The position numbers and the translations under genes are program-made. A stretch of DNA of 64,000 bases from Streptomyces novaecaesareae (lineage in GTDB: Bacteria; Actinomycetota; Actinomycetes; Streptomycetales; Streptomycetaceae), in assembly GCF_000716875.1 (NCBI RefSeq), contig NZ_JNWQ01000013.1, forward strand, positions 1 to 64,000, written 5' to 3'. Below the pieces are notes generated by a model, which saw nothing but the letters and a program-made list of their open reading frames with translations, did not search any database and was not told the DNA's origin. This document shows positions 27,901-39,900 of the stretch, one piece after another (the first letter of the stretch is position 1; each line of letters starts with the position of its first letter).

Positions 27901-30900
27901 ACGCTGCGCACCGGCCTTCGCACCGCCCTGCGCCGCGGCCTCGGCACCGACCGGGGTGTCGGCCGCCGGCCGGGCCAGCACGGCCAGGCGCGGCTCGCCG
28001 GCCGCGAGGACGGTGTCCAGCGCGGCGAGCCCCTCCGCGGTCTCCAGCGGCCGCATGCCGTGCCGCTTCCGGAACAGTTCCTCGGTGGCGGCGTCGACGG
28101 TCAGCCCGCCGTCCCGCCACAGCGGCCAGCCGACCGAGACCGTGACCCCCGCCCGCTGCTCGGCGAACTCGCCGAGGAAGGCGTTGGCGAAGGCGTAGTC
28201 GAGCTGTCCCGCGTTGCCGGTCTCGCCGGCCAGCGAGGAGAACAGGAGGAGGAAGTCGAGCGGGCGGCCCTCGACCGCGCGGGCCAGGTTGAGCACGCCG
28301 TCGATCTTCGGGGCGAGCACCGCCTCGATGTCCGCGCGGGTCTTGGCGACCGCGCGGGCGTCCCGGGTGACGGCCGCCGCGTGGACCACGCCGCGCAGCC
28401 CGCCCAGCGAGCCGACCAGCGCCGCGACGGCGACGGGGTCGGTGACGTCCAGTCGCTCGTGGCGGATGCGCGGGCCGAGCTCGCCCGGGGCCGCCGAGCG
28501 GCCGGCGACGACCACCTCGCCGGCGCCGTGGCCGACCAGGTGCTCCGCGACCAGCAGGCCGAGCGAGCCGGTGCCGCCGACCACCAGGTAGGTGCCGTCG
28601 GCACGGACCGGCAGGTCCGCCGACCGCGCCGGGCGGACCTCCGTGAGGACGCGGCGCAGGCGCTGCCCGTCCCGGTGGGCGACCTCGACGTCCGTGCCGT
28701 CGAGGAGCTCCGTGACGACGGCGTCGACCGGATCGCCCGCCCGGTCGAGGACGAGCCGGGTGGCGCTGAACCCCGAGTGCTCCGCCATCAGGGTCTTCAG
28801 GGCCGCGGTCAGCGCCCCGTACGCGGGGGCGTCCAGGCCCGCGGGCTCGGCGAACACCAGCCGGATCCGGGCCGCCGGTTCGGTGCGCAGCACGGGCAGC
28901 ACCAGCCGGAGGACCTCGAACAGTCCGGCGTCCAGCTGCTCCTCCACGTCCGCGGCGGCCCGGGCCCAGATCACGACGGCGTCCGGGCGCTCGGCGCCGG
29001 GCTCGCCCTCCCGGACCACGGTCGCCCCGCGCGCGGCGAGCGCGTCGGCGAGGCCGCGGGGTGCCCGGGCACCGGCGAGCAGGACGGTCTGCGGCCGCCG
29101 GCCCTCGGTGCCGATCGGGCCGGGCTCCCAACTGGGCCGCAGGTAGCTCAGCCCGTCCTCGGCGGCGGGGGCGGCGGCGGGGGCGGCGGCCCGCACCTCG
29201 TCCTCGGCGAGCCACAGGCGCCGCTTGACGGGCGGGGCGGCCGGGAACACCGCGGGGCGCGGCCGGACCTGCCACCGAGTCCGCCAGTCGACCCGGCGGC
29301 CGCGCACCCAGGCTGCGGCCAGCTCGGCCGGCGGCACGACAGCGGCGCTCAGCGGGGCCGAGCGGTCCGGCGTGGCCACCGCGTGGTGCAGGCCCGGGGT
29401 GCGGTCGCCGCGGACGAAGGCGCGCAGCGCCGCCGCCAGCTCCTGCGGGTCGCCGGCGGTCACCGCGAGCCGGTGCGGGTACTCGCGGCGCCCGAGCTGG
29501 CCCCACCAGGCGAGCGCGGGCAGCGAGGCCTCGCGGCCGCCGAGGAAGTCGGCGAGCAGTTCGGCGTGCGCGGTCAGCCGGTCGTGGCTGAGCGCGGAGA
29601 GCACGAACAGGTGCTCGGTGGCGTGACCGTCCCGGGTGCCGGGCAGCACGGGCGCCTCCTCCAGGACGACGTGGGCGTTGGCGCCGCCGGCGCCGAAGGA
29701 GCTGACGCCCGCCCGGCGCGGGGCGGCCGGTACCCGGCGCCAGGGCGTTCGGGTGAGCACCGGGGCGAACGGCGACCCGGCGAAGTCGATCTTGGGGTTG
29801 ACCGAGGAGAGGTGGATCGACGGCGCGATCTCCCCGTGCCTCAGTTGGAGGAGCACCTTCGTCAGTCCGGCGATCCCCGCGGCCCCCTCCAGGTGCCCGA
29901 TGTTCGCCTTGACCGAGCCGATCACGCAGCTGCCGGGCTCGGCACCGGCGAACGCGCGGTTCAGCGCGGCGACCTCGATCGGGTCGCCGAGGCTGGTGCC
30001 GGTGCCGTGCGCCTCCAGGTAGGAGACGCCGTCCAGGCCGTGCCAGGCCTCGGCGATCAGCTCGGCCTGCGCGTTGGGGTTCGGCACGGTGTACCCGGCG
30101 GTTCGGCCGCCGGCGTTCACCGCGCTGCTCTTGACGACGGCCCAGATGTCGTCGCCGTCGGCCAGCGCGCGGGCGAGCGGCTTGAGCAGGACGGCGCCCA
30201 CGCCCTCGCCGGGCGCGAAGCCGTCGGCGGCGGCGTCGAACACCTTGCTCGCGCCGTCCGCCGCGAGCATGTTGAGCGCGCTCAGCGAGACCAGGTGCGA
30301 GGGGTGCAGGACGAGGTTGACCCCGCCCGCGATCGCGGTGGCGCACTCGCCCCGGCGCAGGCTCTCGCAGGCCAGGTGCAGCGCGGTCAGCGAGGACGAG
30401 CAGGCGGAGTCGACGGCCAGGCTCGGCCCGCGGAAGTCGAAGACGTGCGAGACGCGGTTGGCCACCGACCAGTAGGAGGAGTTGGCACCCGCCAGCCGAC
30501 CCGCCGCCCACTGCGCGGCACCCAGCTGCCCGTACGTGCCGTACATCAGGCCGACGAAGACACCGGTGCGCTGTTCGTGGGTGAACTCGCCGAGCCGGCC
30601 GGTCTGTTCGAGCAACACCTGGACGGTCTCCAGGAACAGCCGCTCCTGCGGGTCGATCAGCGCGGCCTCGCTCGGCAGGATGCCGAAGAACTCGGCGTCG
30701 AACCCGGCGACGTCGTCCAGGAACCCGCCCCAGCGGCCCCGGCTGCGCTGCTCGGCGCCGGGCGCGGGGTCGTAGTGCGGGCGCCAGTCCCAGCGGCCGG
30801 CCGGCACCTCGGTGACGGAGTCGACGCCGGCCGCGAGGTTCGCCCAGAAGCGGTCCAGGTCGGGGGCTCCCGGGTAGCGGCCCGCCACGCCGATGATCGC

Positions 30901-33900
30901 GATGTCGCCCGGGCCGGGCTCGGCGGGCCGGTCCTGCGCCACGGCCGCGCGGGTGTCCTCCCCGGCGGCCGGGGTGGGCGCGCTGAAGCGGGCGGCATGG
31001 GCCGGCGCGAGCCGGACGGCCAGCGCCTCGATGGTCTGGTGCTCGAACAGCAGGGTCGCGGGCAGCGGGCCGAGATCGCGCTCCAGGCGGTCGACGATCG
31101 TCATGCTGACCAGGGAGTCGACGCCGAGCACCTCGAAGGTGGCCCGGTGGTCGAGCGCCTCGGGGCGGTAGCGGAGCACCTCGGCGAACACCCCGGCGAC
31201 GTAGTCCTGCACGTCCGCGAGGTTGGCGGTGGCGGTCGTGCGGCGCCCGGTCACATCGGCGCCGTGCCCGGTGCGCCCGGCCGGGGCGGCGAGCCGCCCG
31301 GCCAGCACGACCTGGCCGAGATCCTCGTCGCCGAGGGTCAGCAGGTCCGTGAAGCCCGCCCGGGCGAGCCGGTCGTGCCACATGGCCGGGCTGAGCAGCG
31401 GGCCGCCCGGAAGCCGCTCGTCCTCGAACCGCCACCAGCCGGGGGTGAGGCCGAAGGTGAAGGTGGCGAAGTCCGAGCCGCGGGTCACCTCGTTGACCAG
31501 GACGGACCCGCCGGGGGCGAGCAGCGCGCGGACATGGGCGAGGGTCCGGCCGAGGTCAGCGGTGGCGTGCAGCACGTTGGTCGCCAGCACCAGGTCGAAC
31601 TCGCCCTCGGGAAGGCCCTGTTCGGCGGGCGAGCGCTCGATGTCGAGCCGCGCGTACGTGTGCGCGGGGCCGAAGGCGTCCGCACCGTGCCGGAGGAAGG
31701 CCGGCGACAGGTCGGTGTACGTGAGGGTGTAGGGGACGGTCAGCGCGGCGAGCACCGGGGCGGTGCCCGAGCCCGTGCCGGCGCCGACCTCCAGGATGCG
31801 CACCGGCGCACCGGTACGGCGGTGGACCGCCTCGGCCCGCGCGGCCGCATCGGCGGCCAGCAGCCCCAGGCAGTGGTCGGTGACCGGCTGACCCTGGTAG
31901 ACCGCCTCCACCAGCGCGAGCGAGCCGCGCGGGAAGAGCACCTCGGTCGGGTCCTGCCGTCCGGTCAGAACCCGCGGCAGCGCCTCGGCACACCGCCGGA
32001 GCAGCCGCTCGTGCGGGGCGAGGTCCGGGAAGCCGGCCAGCGAGGGCTCGGCCTCGCCGCGCGAGGCCGACTCCGCGTCACACACCGTCTGCAGCAGGCC
32101 TTGCAGCCGGCCCGGGACACCGAGCCGCTCGGCCAGGCCGCAGGACTCACCCGCGAAGCCCGGCATGCCGCGCAGCACGTCCCCGGCCAGCTTCCGGGCG
32201 AGGGCGTCGAGGACGGCGAAGCCCGCGTCCGCGGCCCGCAGGTCGGCGCCGGTGCCGATCCCGAAGTGGGCCAGGCCCGCGGCGGAGGCCTTGACCACCA
32301 GGGTCTGGGCGCGCCCGGCCGCGAGGATCCGGGCCACCGCGGTCGTCCCCTCGGCCGGCTCGATGGAGCCGACCCCGGCGGCCGCGAGGCGGTCGCGGTG
32401 CTCATGGCCGGCGACGATGCCGGTACTGCCCCAGTAGCCCCAGTTGACGACCGTCGCCGGGATGCCGTGGACGGTGCGCAGCCAGTGCGCGTAGCTGTCC
32501 TCGAAGGTGCTGGCGGCGGCGTAGTTGGCCTGGCCGGCGGCGTCCAGGAAGGAGATCGCCGAGGAGAAGAACACCAGCAGGTCCAGCGGGCGGTCGGCGA
32601 GCACCCGGCCGAGCACGGCGCAGCCCTGGGCCTTGGGCGCGAGGGCCGCGGTCAGCGCGTCCTCGGTGAGGTTGGCGAAGGTGCTGTCGTCGAGGTGGAT
32701 CGCGGAATGGAAGGCGCCGTTGATCTCCCCGTAGGCGGCCCGGACCTCGGCGACGGCCCGGCGCATCGCGGCCTCGTCGGTGACGTCCGCCGTCAGGTAC
32801 ATCGCGTCGCCGCCGAGCCGGCGGACCCGCTCGATCTGCTCCGCGAGGCCGTCGGGGTCGGCGGTACGGCCGATCCAGGCGAGCTTGGCACCCCAGTCCC
32901 GGGCGAGCCGGCGGCTGAGCGCCTGGCCGATCCCACCGGTGCCGCCCACGATCAGGTAGACGCCGTCCTGGCGGAACACCGCCGGGTCGAGCTGCGGCAG
33001 CCGCACCGGCTCCAGCGCCCGGACGTACCGACGGCCGCCGCGCACCGCGACGAGCGGGGCGGTCTCGGCCGGCACGAGGGCGAGGTCGGCGAGGTCCGTG
33101 GGCGCCACGTCGACGCAGCTGACCGTCCAGCGCGGGTTCTCCGCGGCAACGGCGCGGGTCAGGCCGAGGACGGCGGCGCAGTGCGGCACCACCCGGTCGT
33201 CGGGGCCGGTCGCGCCGGCGGTGACGACCCGCAGGGTCAGTTCGCGCCGCCGGGACAGGCTCTTCACCACACGGAACAGCTGGATCGCCGTCCGGTCCTC
33301 CTCGGGCGGCCGGGTCTCGTCGGCCGGTACGGCCAGCACGTAGACGGTGTCGTAGCCGTCCAGGGCTCCCGGCGCGGCCAGCGGCAGCGCGACCGCGCCA
33401 TCGCCGTGCGCCCGCACCAGGTGCTCGGCCGCCCGCTCGGTACCGGCGGGGTACAACACGGCGGCCGGGCCGGCGGCCGCGACCCCGCCGGGGCCGGCCT
33501 CGCGCCACACCGGGCCGAAGACCAGGCCGGACAGCGGGTCGTGGAACCGGCGGACGGCCAGCCCCCCGGCGCGGGCGAGGACCGTTCCCCGGGCGTCCGT
33601 CAGCGTGATGGTGAAGGTGGTGTCACCGGTCCGGCGCACGTGCGCGTGGGCCGGTCGCCGATCGGTGTCGAGCAGGTCGAAGGTGTCGAGCGCGAACGGC
33701 AGGAACGCGCCCTCCTCATCGCGCATCAGTGCGGCCACGGTCTGCAGCGCCCCGTCGAGCAGCTGCGCGCTCGGCCAGGCGGCCTCCGCCAGGTCGCCGA
33801 CGGCCTCGTCCACGCCGCAGTGCACCGCCGTCAGCACCCGGTAGCCGGGCCCGTACTGAAGTCCGGCCGCCGCGAAGCGCGCGTACAGCTCAGCGCCGGG

Positions 33901-36900
33901 CACCGTCACGGTGCGGCGGGCCAGGGCGGCGGCGAGGTCGGTCGCGGGCTGCACGGCCACCGGGCCGGCGTACGCGCCGCGGGCGTATGCGGTCGTCCCG
34001 TCGGTGAGGGCGAAGGCGTCGCCGTCGACCGCCAGGCGGACGCTCCGCCGCTCGGCCGCTTCCAGCGGGCTCAGCCAGCGCAGACCGGACAGCCTGGTCC
34101 CCGGGCGCTGGGCGGCGGCCCAGACGAGGGTGGCGGCGGCGGGCAGCAGCGGCGTGCCCTCCAGCCGGTGGTCGGCGACGAGCCGGTCGGACGGGGCCAG
34201 TTCGAAGCGGCTCGGATCGGTGGGCGGTTCGGGGTTCGGCTCCGCCTGGTGCTCGATCTGCTGCCCGGTGTGCTGCTCCGCGGGCCAGTAACGGTCGCGC
34301 GTGAACGGGTAGCCGGGCAGCGGGACCCTGCGGGCCCCCTGCGGGAGGACGGCCCGCCAGTCGACGTCCTCGCCCCGCAGGTACGCCTCGGCCACCGGGC
34401 CGATGGCGGTGGCGCCGGCGGCCAGGGCGGCACGCAGGCCGGACAGGTCGCGGGCGCCGAACACGGCGCGCACCGGCAGGTGTCGGCGTCCGGTCGCCAG
34501 GGTGAAGGCGACGTCGGCGAGCGCCGGGGCGTCCGGGGCGGCCAGCGCGACCGCCAAGTCGGAGACCCGGCGGGTGAGCGCGGCCTCGCTGGTCGCCGAC
34601 AGCGGCACCAGCACCTCCGCGGGCGCCGGCGCGGTCGCGGCCGGGCGGGCCGGCGGCTCGGCGACGACCAGGTGGCAGTTGGTGCCGCTGAAGCCGAAGC
34701 TGCTGACGGCACCGATCCGGCGGCCGGCGGGGCCGGCCGGCCAGTCCGTGGATTCGGTCACCATGAAGAACGGGCTCCCGGTCAGGTCGATGTCGGTGTT
34801 GAGGGAGGTGAACCCGGGCGTGGGTGCGAGCCGGCGGTGCTTCAGCGAGAGGACGAGCTTGACCAGAGCGGCGACGCCGGCGGCCGTGGTGGTGTGTCCG
34901 ATGTTCGCCTTGACCGAGCCGAGGCCGCAGCGGCCCGGCGCGTCGCCGAAGGCCTCCTTCAGCGCCTTGACCTCGATCGGGTCGCCGAGCGGCGTGGCGG
35001 TGCCGTGCGCCTCGACGTAGCCGATCTCCTCCGGCCGGACCCCGGCCCGCCGGTGCACCCGGGTGATCAGCTCGGCCTGCGAGCGGGCGCTCGGGGCGGT
35101 GATCCCGTTGGTCTTGCCGTCACCGTTGGTTCCGCTGCCGAGCAGCACGGCGTGCACGTGGTCGCCGTCCGCCAGGGCCCGGTCGAGCCGCTTCAGCACC
35201 ACCGCGCCCACGGCCTCGCCGAGCACGATGCCGTCGGCCGCCGCGTCGAACGGCAGCGACCGGCCGGACGGCGAGAGCATGCCCACCTTGCTGCTGCGGA
35301 TGTGCAGTTGGGGGGTGACCATGAGCGCGACCCCGCCCGCGACCGCCATGTCGCAGTCCCCGTTGCGGATGGCCGAGGCGGCCAGGTGCACCGCGACCAG
35401 CGAGGAGGAGCAGGCGGTGTCCACGGCGACGGCCGGCCCGCGCAGGTCGAGGAAGTAGCCGATCCGCGCGGCGAGGATCGACGGCGAGTCGCCGAGGAAG
35501 GCGTAGCCGCTGTCCTCCTCGTCCGGGCCGAGCAGGCGGCTGTACTCCCCGGCGCTGGCGCCGACGAACACCCCGCAGCTGCCCCGGTCGGCGCCCTCGC
35601 CGGCGTACCCGGCGTCCTCCAGAGCCTTCCAGGACTCCTCCAGGAACAGGCGTTGCTGTGGGTCCATCGCCACCGCCTCCAGCGGCGAGATGTGGAAGAA
35701 GCCGGCGTCGAACGCGTCGATGCCGGTCAGCGCCGCCGCGGCCGCGGTGTAGGTGCGGCCCTTGGCGGTCCGGTCCGGGTCGAGCACCGCCGAGGCGTCC
35801 CAGCGGTCCGCCGGCATGTCGCGGATCTCGCTCCGACCGGCGATGAGGTTCGACCAGAACGCGTCCACGTCGTCGGCGCCGGGGAAGCGGCCGGCCATGC
35901 CGATGATCGCGATCGCGTCGGCACGGGCGGGATCGGCCGCCGGGGCCGGGGCCGGTACCGGGGCGGGGACCGGGGCCGTCGGCAGCTCCGCGAGCCGCAG
36001 CTTCAGCGGCGCGGGGTCCTGCGGCGACACCGCTGCGGGGGCGGGCTCGGGGGCCTGGGCGGGTGCCCGGAGGACCAGCGGCGCCACCTGCTCGTGGGCG
36101 GCCGATCCGGCGGGCGTGACCGGCACGGGCGCGACCGGCGCGACCGGCTCCGCGACCGCGGCGCGGGCCCGCTCGACGGACCGGTCCAGCAGGGACCTGG
36201 CGTGCGCGGCGAGGGCGGGGATGGTCGGGTGGTCGTACGTGGCCACCGAGTCGAGCGAGAGGCCGAACTCCGCGTTCAGCGCCCGGACCAGCTCGACCGC
36301 GACGATCGAGTCGGCGCCCATCTCGTGGAAGGTCAGCGTCCGGTCGAGCTCGCCCGGCTCCAGGTAGAGCTGCGCGCAGAGCGACCGCGCGATGACGGCC
36401 TCGATGTCCGCGTCCGCCTCGGCGGCGGCCACCGGCACCTCGGGAACCGGAGCGGCGGCCGGGACCGGGACGGGCAGCGGGGCCGCAGCCGGGGCCGGCG
36501 TCGGCGCGGGGGCCGCGACCGGCTCCGGGCGCCCGAAGCGCTCCCGGACCACGCTCAGCGACTCCGCCCCCAGCACCCTGCCGTGAAGCTCCTGCTCCCG
36601 CTCGACGGCCTGCTCCACCGCCGTGCGGATGCGGCCGGCCAGCTCCTCCTTGAGGGCACGGACGGCGTGCGGCGGCAGGTCGGCCATGCTGCGGGCGAGG
36701 TCGAGCGCGACACCGAGCACCTGGTCGCGGGGGCGGAACTGGAGCGCGGCCCCGCGGCGCTCCAGTTCCTCGCCGCCATAGGCACGGCCGGTGTAGAGCA
36801 TCTCGGTCGCGAGCGCCGAGCCGAGCCGGTGCTCCAGGATGTACGTCGCACCGAGGCCCGGGGTGAAGCCGTGGGCGAGGAAGTTGGCCGCGTAGGTCGC

Positions 36901-39900
36901 CTCGCGGGCGGCCACCACGACGTCGGCGTACAGGCCGAAGGCGAAGCCGCCGCCGGCCGCGTGTCCGCGCACCGCCGCGACCACCGGGAGCGGGCAACCG
37001 AGCAGGCCCTGGTAGACGAACGCGGCGTCGGTGAAGCTGCCGTTGCCGGAGGCGAGCTGGTCGAGGGCCTGCGGCGTGCCGCCCATGCAGAAGACCTGGT
37101 CGGTGCCGGTGAGCACGACGGCCTTGAGCTCCGGCCTGGTCGCGATCTCGCCGAACACCGAGGTCAGGCCGTCGAGCACGGCGTCGGTGAACATGTTGCG
37201 GCCCTCGGTGTCGGCCATGGTGACCAGGGCGATGTCGCCGTCGACCACGGTCAGGCTCACCACGGGGGCACCCGGCGCGCTCGGCACAGCCGGCCCGGCG
37301 GGCGCGACGGCGGGCGCCGCCTCGGCCCGGCTCGACTCCCAGCCGCCGATCCAGTACCGCTTCTCGTCGAGCGGGTGTCCGGGCAGCGGCACCCGGTTGG
37401 GGCGGTCGGCCGGCCTGGGCAGCTCGGACCAGTCCACGTCTTCTCCTTCTGCCCAGCGGGCGGCAGCGCGGTGGTACGGGGAGGTTTCCGCGGTACCGGA
37501 CGAACCGGGCCAGAAACCGTCGGGGTGTGACTCGCCGGCGAGGAAGGCGCGCAGGCCCCGGTGGAGCGCGGCGGCGTCGTCCGCCACGAAGGCCAGGCGT
37601 TCAGCGAAGACCGCGCGGCCCTCGCGGAGGGTGAAGCACAGGTCGGCGAGCGGGAGTCGAGGTCCCCCCGCGCCGGCGGTGAGGCTGTCGATGCTCTCGG
37701 CCAGGTCGGGTGCGCCGGGGAGTCCGGCGGCGCTCACCCGGTCGAGCCCGAGGCCGGCCAGCGACTCCGCGGGGTCGACCGCGCCGGGCGGGACGCCCAG
37801 CAGCGCGGCGACGTCCGTCAGCAGCCGCTCGCGCCGACCCGCACCGACCTCCGGTCCGAGCAGCGGCAGGAACGCCTCGGCGTAGGCCCGGAGCGCGGGC
37901 GCCGAGCGGGCCGACAGGGTGAACACCTGCCGCCCGCCGGCCGGCGTCCGCCGGGCCGGGCGGTGCTCCTCCAGCAGCACGTGGGCGTTGGTCCCGCCGG
38001 CACCGAACGCACTCACCGCCGCCCGGCGCGGGCGGGCGCCCTCCGGGTCGGGCCAGTGCGCCGCGTGCTGCTGGACGGTGAAGCGGGAGTCCGCCAGCTC
38101 CAGGTGCGGGTTCAGCCGCTCCGAGTGCAGGGACGGCACCAGCGTGCGGTGCCGGAGCTGCAGCACCGTCTTGGTGACCCCGGCGATGCCGGCGGCCGCC
38201 TCCAGGTGGCCGATGCTCGCCTTGACCGACCCGATCGCGCAGGGCACGGACCGCGCCGCGTCGCCGTGCGCCCGGTTCAGGCCCGCGATCTCGATCGGAT
38301 CGCCGAGGGACGTGCCGGTGCCGTGCGCCTCGACGTACGAGATCGACTCGGCGGGGACGGCGCTGCCCGCCATGACCTCGGCGATGAGCCGGGCCTGCGC
38401 GGCCGGGTCGGGCACCGTGAAGCCGCTCGACCGGCCGGTCTGGCCGACCCCGGTGCCCTTGATCACCGCGTGGACGTGGTCGCCGTCGGCGAGCGCCCGC
38501 TCCAGCGGCTTGAGCACGGCCACGCCGACGCCCTCACCCGGGATGTAGCCGTCCGCCTCGGCACCGAAGCTGCTGCAGCGGCCGGTCGTCGAGAGGAAGC
38601 CGCCCTGGGTGAGCTGCCGGTACTTCTCGGGGTGCACGGTCAGGTTGACGCCACCGGCCAGGGCCATCGCGCACTCGCCGCGGCGCAGGCTCTCCACCGC
38701 CAGGTGCAGGGCCACCAGCGAGCCGGAGCAGGCGGTGTCGACCGCGAGGCTCGGGCCCTGGAGGTCCAGGGTGTAGGAGACCCGGTTGGCGACCGAGGTG
38801 GCCAGTGCGGTCGGCGCGACGCCCTGGTCCGTACCCGCGAGCAGGTAGTGGCCCCACATGACGGCGGCGAAGACGCCGGTCCGGGGCTCGGCTCCGGGGC
38901 GGTGCCCGGCGTTCTCCAGGGCCTGCCAGGCGGTGGTCAGGAACAGGCGTTCCTGCGGGTCCATCCGTTCGGCCTCGCGTCGCGACACACCGAAGAAGCC
39001 GGCGTCGAACCGGTCGATGCCGTCCAGGAAGCCGCCCTGCGGGCGATCGCTCCCGCCCGGCCAGCGGTCCTCGGGCACGGTGGTGACGCAGTCCCGGCCC
39101 GCCAGCAGATTCGCCCAGAACCCGTCCAGGTCCGCGGCCTGCGGGTAGCGGCCGGCCAGCCCGACGATCGCGATGTCGCCGGACCGCGTGGACGGCGGTG
39201 TGACGGGCGGTGCGGACGGCGGCGTGACCGACGGCTCCGGCGCCCGCCGGGGTTCCGGGCGCGGCGCTGCGAGGCCGGACCGGAGGCGGGCCGGGTCGCC
39301 GTGGGCCACCGCGATCCGGGGCTCACCGAGGGTCAGGGCCGCCTCCAGGGCGGCCATGCCCTCGGCCGCGGGCATCGGGTGGAGGCCGGTGGTCCGGGCG
39401 AACGCGGCGATGGCGTCCGCAGGCATCCGCATGCCGCCGTCCTGCCAGTAGGGCCAGGCGACGGACAGCGAGACACCCGGCACCTCGGCGGCGCGACGGG
39501 CGGCCAGGCCGTCGCAGAAGGCATTGGCGAACGCGTAGTCACCCTGGCCGGGGCTGTCGAGCAGACCCGACAGGGACGAGAAGACCACGAACAGGTCGAG
39601 GCCGTCACCGCGCGTCGCCCGGTCCAGGTGGGCCGCGGCCAGTGCCTTGGCCCCCAGGACCTCGGCCGACTCCGTCGGCGACTTGGTGAAGTACATGCCG
39701 TCGCGCAGCACCCCTGCGCAGTGGAACACTCCGTCCAGCCCGCCGAGCGCGGCGCGGGCGGCAGCCGCGGCGGACTCGGCGCCCGCCCGGGTGCTCACGT
39801 CGGCGCGGGCGTAGCCGGCCGCGGACAGCCCCGCGACCCACGCCGGCTCGGACGACCGGCCGACCAGCAGCAGTCGCGCGCCCCACTCGGCGACCAGGTG

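Noticed and set aside
26494..37530. Very long plus-strand open frame opposite the giant PKS
   Set aside because: Low-complexity antisense shadow caused by high third-position GC; no domain or RBS support.
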